Notes under the pieces: model-generated
Seen by the model: only the letters and a program-made list of their open reading frames with translations
Told to the model about the DNA's origin: nothing
Database searches by the model: none
Program-made: the position numbers and the translations under genes
Shown here: positions 1-7,515 of the stretch, in pieces
Layout: every line of letters begins with the position of its first letter
Numbering within the stretch: the stretch's first letter is position 1
Assembly: GCA_036939355.1 (NCBI GenBank)
Contig: JALLAP010001706.1
Span: forward strand, 1-10,987
Direction: 5' to 3'
DNA from: Thalassiosira profunda
Taxonomy: Eukaryota; Bacillariophyta; Thalassiosirophyceae; Thalassiosirales; Thalassiosiraceae
Length of the DNA: 10,987 nt

Positions 1-1689
1 TGAACCTCGCCGTCGACTTCATCTTCTTGCTCGACGTGTGCAAGAACTTTTGCACCGGCTACGTCGACGAGAACGAGGCGATCATCATGAATGCGCAAAT
101 GGTCCGCAAGAACTACCTCTCGGGGTTCTTCCTCACGGATTTTTGCTCGAGCATTCCACTCGATTTGTTTCTCAAGGCGGCCGGCGTCGACTCTGTCGGA
201 GGGACCGTCACGGGCGCCAAGCAGTCGCTGAAGATGCTCAAGCTGCTCCGCATGGCCAAGCTGTTTCGGCTGTTCCGCATCAACCGGCTCTTCTTGCACG
301 TCAAGCGCGTCGTCCTGTTGCTCGAAGAGAAGCTGCAATTCCGAATATCGGACGGCTTCACCAAGCTTTTGCGGCTGGGCGTGGGCGCCCTCATCCTGGC
401 GCACTGGATTGGTTGCTTCAACTTTTTGCTGGTGGGGCTCCACGACTTTCCGCCCGATAGCTGGGTGGTCTACGCCGGCCTCCAGGACAAGAGCCCCTAC
501 GTCCAGTGGAGCTGGTCCTTCTTCAAGGCCCTGGCGCAGATGATCATGATTGGATTCGAGACGCCGCCGTTCACCAACGTCTCGTGCGACGCGTTGTCGG
601 ACTGGTGCACCATCGAGTACTGGATCACCCTCGGGTGCCTGTACCTCGGCGCCATCTTCTACTCGCTGCTCATTTCCTCCATCTCATCGATCCTGCAAAC
701 GGCCAATCAAGCCAGCCGCCAATTTGACGAGCACTTGCTGCGCATCGACGATTACATGCGCACCAAGAAGCTCCCCTCCGCCATGCGAGAAAAGGTGAAG
801 GACTACTTCTACCTGCAGTACTCCGATGGCAAGCTCCACCACGAGGACAAGGTTTTCGACTTCTTGTCGCCCGTCCTTCGACGACAGATCAAGCAATTCA
901 CCGGGCGGGAGTGAGTGCCATTTGTGTGTGACCATCCCTTGCAGTGGCTTGCTTGACACACCTCACTCCATTCTCCCAACTCTCAATCTCCCTTCCAGCA
1001 TTTGCCGAAAGACGCCGCTTCTATCCGCCTCCATCAGCAAGGACTTTGCCCAGGACGTTGCCTGCGTCTTGGAACCCACCATTGTCTTTGCGGATGAGGT
1101 CATCCTGAGGCAGGGCACTACCGGCGAGGACATGTTCTTCATCAGCAGCGGCGTGGTCGAAATCTACATCGCATCGCTCAAAGGCGCCTCGTACGTCGCC
1201 ATCGGAGACGGGTGCTACTTTGGCGACGTCTCCGTCCTTCTCGGAGTCCGACGGACTGCGTCGGCAAAGTCGAAAACACAGTGCTCGCTGTTCAGACTGC
1301 GCAAGAACAGCCTTCTCGCGTTGCTGCAAGATTATCCCGTCATTGAGGCCAAAATGACCAAAGTGGCCCAGAGCCGCCGGAGACGGCTGATGCATTACCT
1401 GGATTCTTCGGTCGCCCTCGCTCCCGGAGACGAAGTGGACTCCGAAGATGCCCAAACAGAGTGAGTCTCAGCTGATAATGTTTTTGCTGTGTTGAGATGA
1501 AGCTCGTCTCATGCTTTCCTTTGCCCTCACGAAATCAGGCTATTTGGCCAAGATACTGATGACATCTATCGCGCAAAGGAGGACGAGGAAGAGGTGATGC
1601 GGGTCCAGGCTGGCCGGATTCGCAGGTCGTCGTTCGGAGGTCGAAGAGGGGCCAACATTAGCCTTCGGAACCACCCCAAGAGGCGGTGA
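1..1689 (+). CDS. HCN/CNG/EAG-type cation channel with cyclic-nucleotide-binding domain (5' end outside window)
   Basis: Membrane cation channel subunit; the window enters near S2-S3, so the N-terminus is missing. Exons are 1-910, 999-1460 and 1539-1689 (introns 88 and 78 nt, both GTGAGT...CAG, both phase 2), giving at least 506 residues with stop TGA at 1687. Numbering from the first full codon (nt 3): S3 around 30-55 (FFLTDFCSSIPLD); S4 about 73-95, with K/R at every third position from K77 to R95 (seven in a row); S5 with HWIGC near 134-138; a pore helix and filter IGFETPP at about 183-189; S6 around 208-231; then a C-linker and a CNBD in exon 2 with the FGD...RRTAS phosphate-binding cassette (nt 1219-1260). 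The order and spacing match HCN/KCNH/CNG channels. The filter is not K+-type GYG/GFG, because Glu replaces the second Gly. Exon 3 is a short basic tail. I see no ankyrin repeats. Exact subfamily is undecided. Confidence 0.9.
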
Positions 1690-1929
1690 TTCGGATCCGC
1701 AGGTTCCCTTCTCGGCTCGACCAAGGCCGCCGCGGGGCCGATATTATCCTGAAGAGGGCCCGCGCACAGTGCCAGCCCTAGTCGCCTGCCCGTGTCTGGA
1801 TCCGATGAGTGCAATGGAAGACGTGGTGTTGGATGCAAGTCTCGATGGCAGTAGGACAAAGATGGCCTTGATAACGCCTAATCGTCTTGATTATTGTCGC
1901 ATCAACCTCTCAAACTGTTGCGCTCTTCT

Positions 1930-2904
1930 CTATTCGTTCGACATGAATGCATCGAACGACGCATACTTTGGCGTCCATTTCAAAGCCTCGTCGCTCTTCG
2001 TCCCATCGTAAATCTTGCCCCTCGGTCCGTCGGCGGCCCCCACAAAGGGCGGCATCGCCTTCCCCTCATACCTCGCATGCTTCAACGCGCTCTCGCAGAT
2101 CCCTTCTCGTGTGGTGGGATTCCCATCGCTGATCAGGAACGTCTGCTTGGAGTTGACCCCCGGCCCCACCTTCAGTGCCGCCAGGCAGGCAGACGCGGCG
2201 TCCTCGTAGTGGAGCAAATTGACGATCCCGTCTTCCCGTCCCTGAACCCCGGTCTCCTGGCACTTCTCGAGCCAGTAGTTGTGCGCCCCCCTCTCGAGCG
2301 TGTACAATCCCGCCAGGCGCAATGCACACCCTCCCACCGCAATCGCCTCCCGTTCCGCATAGACAATCCTCCCCTGTCTAGGATTCGCATCGGGATCCAG
2401 CGTCGGGCACGATTCCGTGACCGTCTCCCCGTCCTTCCCCTCGTACACGCCCCCGCTGGAGGTAAACACGAACGATCCCCCGCCCTTGGCCCCCGCCCAC
2501 AATTGCGCCGCCGCCTCCTTCACGGCGGAGGGGTACTCGTCGAACCCGGATGGGGGGGCGCAGAACACGACGTCCTTGAAGGAGTGGCCGCTGTATTGCT
2601 CTAAGACGTCGTCCATCGTCGTGAGGCGAAACCTCCCTTGCAAATCAGCGTCGCTGGTATCTCCCAGCACCTGATCCATTATGGCGGCGTGTCGCCCGGT
2701 GGACTTGGTGATGCCCGTGATTATCCGCCCATCAAAGGCAGTATCACTGAGCAATTGTTGGCAGAGGGAGGTCCCGAGGACGCCGCAGCCGACAATGGCG
2801 AGGTCGGACGTGGCCGTCGGTTGGGGGGAGGCGAAGGCGTGGGACGGGGGTGCCATGGCGGCCAGCGCCAGGAGGAGGAGGAGGAGGAGGAAGGCGGACG
2901 CCAT
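1930..2904 (-). CDS. Atypical SDR / NAD(P)-binding Rossmann-fold protein, probably plastid-targeted
   Basis: Single-exon reading frame of 324 residues from the ATG at 2904-2902 to TAG at 1932-1930. An upstream in-frame ATG at 2964 would add 20 residues, but starting at 2904 puts the hydrophobic signal (Leu6-12) right at the N-terminus. The signal ends in SHA|FAS (residues 21-26), like the ASAFAP site of bipartite plastid leaders. The mature part opens with a dinucleotide-binding GCGVLG loop (39-44), then TSSGGVYEG (148-156), RLAGLY (196-201), RGAHNYWL (205-212) and VNLLHYEDAA (228-237). These fit extended/atypical short-chain dehydrogenase-epimerase relatives (YeeZ-like, and plant/algal chloroplast Rossmann proteins). 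The usual YxxxK catalytic pair reads YAERE (182-186), so classical dehydrogenase chemistry is doubtful; substrate unknown. It converges on the channel gene and diverges from eL37. Confidence 0.82.
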   Translation of the reverse strand: MASAFLLLLLLLALAAMAPPSHAFASPQPTATSDLAIVGCGVLGTSLCQQLLSDTAFDGRIITGITKSTGRHAAIMDQVLGDTSDADLQGRFRLTTMDDVLEQYSGHSFKDVVFCAPPSGFDEYPSAVKEAAAQLWAGAKGGGSFVFTSSGGVYEGKDGETVTESCPTLDPDANPRQGRIVYAEREAIAVGGCALRLAGLYTLERGAHNYWLEKCQETGVQGREDGIVNLLHYEDAASACLAALKVGPGVNSKQTFLISDGNPTTREGICESALKHARYEGKAMPPFVGAADGPRGKIYDGTKSDEALKWTPKYASFDAFMSNE

Positions 2905-3126
2905 GGTTGACGTACACGCCCGTGCCGTGCAAAGCAAGTGGAGGGCGATCCGGAACGGGGGCATCGAGGGGCGCCCCCTACCTGCCCGCTTTTCTCAGTT
3001 ACCTCTTTTACTCAGTGCTTCAGCCGCCCTACGTAGGAATCATACGTTTTCTTCTACGGGGACCTGTCGCGCCTCGCCTCGCACTCTCCCTCCGCGGCCC
3101 GTAGTAGCGTCCCAAATCCTGCCAAG
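2905..3126. promoter_or_regulatory. Divergent spacer, probable shared promoter of the SDR gene and eL37
   Basis: The 222 bp between the start codons of two head-to-head genes must hold both 5' UTRs and both promoters. It contains a pyrimidine-rich stretch near 2990-3025 and a perfect 10-bp palindrome, CCTACGTAGG, at 3028-3037. The 12 bases at 3029-3040 recur at 7407-7418 upstream of the gene starting at 7516. No clear TATA box was seen. Promoter function is inferred from gene orientation only. Confidence 0.45.
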
Positions 3127-3776
3127 ATGGTGCGTTTCCAGCCGCAATGAGGCCGCTGTATCGATGTCGGATGCGTAGGCGTCGGTGTGGATCGGCGGGG
3201 GGCCTTGAGGCGGCGTTGGCGCGCGGAGAGGCCATCAGAGGCGTCTCGGTCTCGAGTCTCGACGCAGCGGCTCGACGGTCGAGCCGTTGACGTTGATGCC
3301 CTCGCTCATTTGAGATCGGGCAGCGCGGCTGTCGTCGGGGCTCGATGGCGATATGTGGCTGCGATTGAAATTGCAGCAATCGCTGTGCCGATGACGGTGG
3401 TTGGGGGAATGGGGCCAGTTGCAATTGATGTACTCCACAAGTCCACACTCAGGTTCACCGTTTCTGACCCTCCCATCTCCTCCTCTCATCAACCCAACAG
3501 ACGAAAGGAACCACCTCGTTCGGAAAGCGGCACAACAAGTCCCACACGGCGTGCCGCCGCTGCGGGAAGATCTCGTACCACATCCAGAAGAAGACGTGCT
3601 CGAGCTGCGGGTACCCCGCCAAGAAGATGCGGAACTTCAACTGGGGGCAGAAGGCCAAGGGCCGACGGACGGTCGGCACCGGGCGGATGCGATACATGAA
3701 GACGCTGACGCGCCGGTTCAAGAATGGATTCCGGGAGGGCACCCAGGCGAAGAAGATGATCGCCAACAAGGAATAA
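3127..3776 (+). CDS. RPL37: Cytosolic large-subunit ribosomal protein eL37
   Basis: Component of the 60S ribosomal subunit that binds 28S/5.8S rRNA. Exon 1 is only the start codon (3127-3129). The intron is 3130-3500 (371 nt, GTGCGT...AACAG), and exon 2 (3501-3776) begins with Thr-Lys-Gly, giving 92 residues. The zinc-binding cysteines C19, C22, C34 and C37 are all present in two CxxC knuckles, and family signatures [29 protein letters not shown] and [11 protein letters not shown] are obvious. Length is close to yeast (88) and human (97) eL37. An intron directly after the ATG is common in ribosomal protein genes. The ATG choice rests on the matching phase-0 donor and the AAG-ATG context; no other ATG in the intron sits beside as good a donor. 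The intron is about five times longer than others here and contains two hairpins. Confidence 0.95.
3265..3289 (+). other. Strong hairpin in the eL37 first intron
   Basis: The bases can fold into an 11-bp stem (one G-U wobble) closed by a CGG triloop; the inner eight pairs are CGGCTCGA with TCGAGCCG. It lies 135 nt inside the 371-nt intron. A second inverted repeat (GCGATTG, 9-nt loop, CAATCGC) sits at 3361-3383. No function is known; a structured intronic RNA or splicing regulator is possible. Confidence 0.6.
3361..3383 (+). repeat. Second inverted repeat in the eL37 first intron
   Basis: Perfect 7-bp arms, GCGATTG at 3361-3367 and CAATCGC at 3377-3383, are separated by 9 nt. It lies 71 nt downstream of the stronger hairpin at 3265-3289 and about 117 nt before the acceptor. 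Seven-base arms alone could be chance; its interest is the pairing with the first hairpin in one unusually long intron. Confidence 0.45.
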
Positions 3777-3781
3777 ATAAA
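3772..3781 (+). terminator. AATAAA-type motifs overlapping the eL37 stop codon
   Basis: Two overlapping AATAAA hexamers (3772-3777 and 3776-3781) lie on and just after the TAA stop of eL37. If they work as a poly(A) signal, the 3' UTR would be only about 20-30 nt. Similar hexamers are not obvious after the other genes, so this may simply reflect A-rich sequence at the stop. Confidence 0.25.
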
Positions 3782-4140
3782 TACTTCTAAGAGAGGATGT
3801 ATCATACCCGGCACGTCGTGCGAGAGCGTGATGTTGTCTCGATTCGACTGGGATGTCTGTTTGCAACCCTCGAACTTCAGAAGGGCCTTCATAGCAGGTT
3901 GATCGCAGAAATCCTGTGGTATGGCTTCCAGAGCCACTCTTCCCCCTCTGCGCTCACGAGCAACGCATCCAGCCTTCTGTTCAAGCCGAGTGATGCAATT
4001 TGGTTTAGTGCTTACGATAGCAAACAACTTTGCGCAGAAGGCAACAACTCTCCTCGTCGCACAAGAGAACTAGGAGTGCTGTAGATAGCAAGAGTACTGC
4101 CATAGTGCCACTGATTTGCACCCAAGGACCTCGCAATTGC
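3777..4140. other. Convergent intergenic spacer, no gene seen
   Basis: 364 bp between the stops of eL37 (+) and the coiled-coil gene (-), containing both 3' UTRs. Reading frames here are short or are extensions antisense to eL37. I looked for a tRNA-like cloverleaf and for paired snoRNA C/D boxes and found none that hold together. Confidence 0.5.
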
Positions 4141-4164
4141 TCAGTCGCTGTCGCTGTCGCTGTC
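4141..4164 (-). repeat. Short GAC-AGC repeat encoding the Ser-Asp tail
   Basis: The 3' end of the coiled-coil gene consists of alternating Asp and Ser codons before the TGA stop, a six-base microsatellite-like repeat. Such runs are common CK2-type phospho-acidic tails in eukaryotic nuclear proteins; here that role is inferred. Confidence 0.55.
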
Positions 4165-5570
4165 CATCATCATTGCCGCAAAGGCCCCGCCTCCGTTGGA
4201 CCGCGGCTGGGACTTCTTCGCCGCCGCTTTCTTTCCGAGCGCGGCCTGCTTCGACGCCAGGCCTCCCGGAGTCAGCCACGTGGTGTTGCCCGACTTCATC
4301 GAGCGCGAGCCCGTCCCGGGCTTCTTCCCCTTTCCGGACGACGATTTGGCGGAGCTGGTCGCGGCCGTCTGCTTCTTCCGACTGGCCTCCAATCTCACTT
4401 GGAAGGATTCCTCGTCCTCGAACCATCCGCACGAGGCCTCTTCCAGATCCCCAATCTCCTCCAAAAGCTCGTCCTTGGCCGCCAGTTCCTTCGTCTCCTT
4501 CATCGTCAGCAGTCGGCCCTTTGCATTTTGCTCCAGCTTCAACAGCGGTTTGAGCTGCTTCGTCAGCTGCGCAATCTTGGCCTCGTGCTTCAGACTGGGC
4601 GGCGGTTTGGCGGTATGTCCTTTGAGCATCTTTTTGCGCGCCTCCGCCTTCTCCTTCTGCGCGCTCAACTTCGCGGCCCGCTTCTCCTGCGACCGTTGCA
4701 TCGCTTCATCTATGTCTGCATTCAGCCCGTCGATTCGCTCTCCCACCTGCTCCAAGAGTCTGTCGAGTTCGTGTTGCGTCAACTTCCCTTCCTCAACTTG
4801 CTCGTGCATCAATTTCTTCAGGCATTCGCCCTTGTTCGCAATCGAGGAGGCGCCGCCCACGCCGTCGTAGAATTCGTTCTCGTCGTCGGTTAGCGCCTTG
4901 CCGGTCATGAGTTTGGCGTCCATCTGCTGCACCGTCTCCATCGCCGCGCGGAGGAGGTCGGAGCAGTTCCTCTTCTCCGACCACGACGGACACATCGACG
5001 GCGCCATTTTGGCAAACGTCTCGTCGGAGGCCACGAGGACTGTGTGCGCCGGCAGACCCTCCGCCAGTGGAATGGGAATGGGGTAGCGATCCGATGGCGC
5101 CGATCCCCCGCCACTCCCACCATTAGCCCCCTCCTCCTTCTTCGCCAAGCGAGGGAACACCACGACCGTGAACAGATTCTTCCCCGTATCGTGCTGGGTT
5201 TTGTAGCACCCGGCGCATTCGTTGACGCAGCTCGCCCCCCGATCTTCCACATAGTCCAGCTCTCGCAAGGATGCCGTGACGGTCTGCCCGCACTTGGGAT
5301 CGTACTTTTGCCGCGCCAGCTTCCCCGCGCCCGTGACGAACGTAATCCTAATCATTTGGTCGAGTGAAAACGGCTCGGAGAAGGCATCGGATATGGTGTG
5401 CTGAATGTTGGTGGCCTGTATATGACGGCAAATAATGGAGGATGAGAATGAGGCAAAGCACCTGACGAGCAAAAAAAAGTTGGCGCACTCACATCGTGCC
5501 CGGCCAGGTCGAACGTCTCGCTGTCCGTGGCGGCGCGGATGGACGCCGCGAGCCCGCTGATCGTCGACAT
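4141..5570 (-). CDS. Conserved-looking coiled-coil protein of unknown function with Cys motif and Ser-Asp tail
   Basis: Two exons: 5570-5493 (26 codons) and 5415-4141, with a 77-nt intron (5492-5416, GTGAGT...TATACAG, phase 0), giving 450 residues. The start is the ATG at 5570, with a purine at -3; the frame stays open upstream to 5750, but that part is Pro-rich and unconvincing. Residues 1-115 look globular and well conserved in character: SGLAASIRAATD near the start, MIRITFVTGAGKLARQKYD (47-65), and DRGASCVNECAGCYK (84-98) with Cys spacing C-x3-C-x2-C, then QHDTGKNL (100-107). A Gly/Ser-rich linker follows, then long charged helices predicted to form coiled coil (roughly residues 200-360), a Lys/Ser-rich basic stretch and a Ser-Asp repeat tail. 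I do not recognise a named family. The Gly-rich GAGK segment resembles a P-loop only superficially (no GKS/T). The basic plus acidic tail would suit a nuclear or RNA-associated protein, but that is inference. Confidence 0.8.
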
Positions 5571-5978
5571 TGCAAAGTTGCGGGAGATAGCGCCGCGACC
5601 GAACAAATGCAGGCTGTTGCAATGCAGATTCGCCTTGTAGGGGTGGGAGGGGGCGCGGACGGCTGCAGGGAGGCGGCGGAGGGCACGGAATGCACGCCAC
5701 TCCAGAGGTGGGGGTGGGCGTGGGGCAGGCGGCAGGGGCGCGGAATGCAAAAAATGCCCCCGAGGCGAGTGCCAGGGGGAGGGTTGCCGGGGGCTTCAAG
5801 TTCAAGGGCAATCTCAGTGACATAAAGAAATCATGTCTCGCCGGCAGCGCGTCTCTTCTCGTCGCGCCGGTCGAGGGTTGCATTCACCTTGAGCGAGGGC
5901 CAGGACCTGCAAGGACTATTGGCGGCGATGCCATCGGTAGCTGCTGATGCCGGCCGCGCTCGATAGGAGACAGGAGCA
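5571..5978. promoter_or_regulatory. GC-rich divergent spacer, probable bidirectional promoter
   Basis: 408 bp between the head-to-head coiled-coil gene (start 5570, -) and the four-pass membrane protein gene (start 5979, +). The stretch 5638-5790 is strongly G-rich on the + strand, with G runs at 5642-5660 and 5708-5738 that could form G-quadruplexes. No TATA box was identified. The upstream Pro-rich open frame on the minus strand (to 5750) is read here as 5' UTR. Confidence 0.4.
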
Positions 5979-7065
5979 ATGGCCAAAAGGGTGAGATTTC
6001 CCAAGGTGCCCAAGCGGGGCAAGGACAAAAATAAGAAGGCGTCCTCCTCGAGATCGGCCGAACCGGTTGCACCATCGCCCCTCCACGAGGACGAACCGCC
6101 GTCCCGCTCAAGTTCCCGCGCCTTAAGAGACAAGCAGCGGGAAGAGCAGCGCAGGGAGCGGGACGAGCGGCGCAGCAAGCGGGACAAGCGATTGGACGAT
6201 TCCAAGGCCGCGAAGAAGGCGAGCAAGAAGAAGAAGTCCAGGCCGAAGTTGTCCCAAGAAGAGCAGGATGCAAAGGACGCCAAGCTGGGGTGCTGCGCCA
6301 AGTTTGCCCAGTTCCTGGCCAAGGCCATCCATATACTTGACGGCCTAATCGGCATCACCTTTCTCGTCTATGGCGCGTTGATACTCACAAACTTCGATAC
6401 CCCCGCCATGGAGGCCGTCTACACATCACTCATCTACGGCTCGACGTTACTTTTCGCGAGCATAATGGGCATCATAGGTTTTTACTCCACCAAGTGCAAC
6501 CGGTGCGGGCTGGCCGTTTCGGCATACGTCGCCCCGTTCATCGCGCTCTTCTACATCGTCGTCATCATCGCGGTCCTGTCCAGTACGGACACCTTCTTCG
6601 ACTACCTCACCGAGCACAAGGACGTGCTGTACTTGACGGACGATATTATACAGACGTTGCGGAACTTGCTGCCATTCTTCTACATAGTGCTGGCGTGCTT
6701 GGCGGCGATTGAGATAGTTCGGTGAGTGGATACTGCGTTCATCTTCGTATGCGACCGTCTCTGCTCACATGATATGCATTCTGCATCTTCCTGGCAGGTT
6801 CTTTGGCGTGCGCAAGATACGGCACCGGCTGGTCCGATACGACGACGCGAGCGAGCGCATCCTCCGTTCCTCGCTGCGGTCGTCCGACCGGTCCGACCGG
6901 TCCCACCGGTCCTCCACGCGATCGACCCGGTCGGAACGGTCGTCGTCGTCCAAAGGATCGAAACGATCCAAGCGGTCGAAGCAGGAGACGGTGCTCACGG
7001 AGCCATTGCTGGACGAGGAGATGGGCGGTGGGGCGGATAGCAGCGACGAGGACAGTGATTGGTGA
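5979..7065 (+). CDS. Four-pass tetraspanin-like membrane protein with long charged N- and C-terminal tails
   Basis: Exons 5979-6721 and 6798-7065 with a 76-nt intron (GTGAGT...GGCAG, phase 2) give 336 residues. Residues 1-104 are highly basic and low in complexity (Arg/Lys/Glu/Ser), ending at Cys105-Cys106. Four hydrophobic helices follow at about 117-137, 147-169, 178-201 and 230-250. Spacing is tetraspanin-like: a short first loop, a tight TM2-TM3 turn (TKCNRCG), and a TM3-TM4 loop of about 30 residues. That loop lacks the CCG motif of true tetraspanins and is too short, so this is at best a divergent relative. The C-tail has many Arg-Ser dipeptides, then a PLLDEE cluster and acidic residues ending DSDW. 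No signal peptide. Cys pairs next to the membrane could be lipidated (inference). It diverges from the coiled-coil gene. Confidence 0.85.
6878..6983 (+). repeat. Degenerate short tandem repeat encoding the Arg-Ser tail
   Basis: Variants of CGGTCC / GGTCCGACC recur many times in tandem and stay in frame, encoding RSDRS, RSHRS, RSTRS, RSERS and then SKRSK units. It likely grew by slippage. The protein tail is therefore expected to vary in length between strains. Confidence 0.6.
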
Positions 7066-7515
7066 TAGATTTGAGTTGGAGGGTGTTGTACAGTTGGAAT
7101 GCACGAAACTGTGCATTGTTGTTTTACGGTTAGGCGGGTGTATCCTGCAATTGGATCCAATCCAAAGGCAGGAGTTTTGCGCAGAGAAAGGACCTAGCGC
7201 TCTCCTCTCTGGATGATACGACACATACAAATCACCTGGAAGAACCGCCGTGGTGAAAGACGTTCCGAGAGCGTCCTGATGGCCCGTTCTCTCTGGATCA
7301 ACAAACTGAAATTCACCTCGAAACGGCCACGGTCCGTGAAGCTTTGAGTGAGAGAGACGCTGTTGGCGAGTCGTCAAGAGTTTTAGCTCCTCCTTCCAAC
7401 TGGATTCTACGTAGGAATTCAAGCCGATGAAACGATCTCACGACTGACTCTGAGATGAGGTAAGCGCGATGCTTGGATGGTGGCTGAAAGGCTCACAATT
7501 CTTGGCACCACTAAG
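7066..7515. other. Intergenic spacer with a 3' hairpin, a palindrome and the upstream region of the next gene
   Basis: 450 bp between two same-strand genes. It holds a perfect 7-bp hairpin (AATGCAC, loop GAAACT, GTGCATT) at 7098-7117, 33 nt after the stop of the membrane protein. It also holds a 12-base palindrome, ATTGGATCCAAT, at 7150-7161, and the shared 12-mer at 7407-7418. A possible non-coding first exon with a GTAAGC donor lies at 7455-7460. No further gene was seen. Confidence 0.45.

Noticed and set aside
1894..2604. 236-codon + strand frame over the SDR gene
   Set aside because: Shadow of the SDR gene, which has clear Rossmann motifs on the minus strand.
3385..3470. Possible C/D box snoRNA in the eL37 intron
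   Set aside because: The C box (CCGATGA) mismatches the consensus at two positions and there is no terminal stem around the CTGA, so I do not annotate it.
3455..4027. 190-codon open frame on the minus strand over eL37
   Set aside because: It is antisense to the confirmed eL37 exon and its composition follows from that; no independent start context or splice logic.
5270..5440. P-loop NTPase motif in the coiled-coil protein (GAGK)
   Set aside because: The segment TGAGKLA lacks the GxxxxGK[ST] spacing and has no Walker B partner.
5571..5883. N-terminal extension of the coiled-coil gene (unspliced frame to 5883 or upstream ATG at 5750)
   Set aside because: The frame to 5883 reads through the intron; the frame to 5750 is Pro-rich translation of the G-rich promoter. 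The ATG at 5570 has a better context and starts the conserved-looking part.
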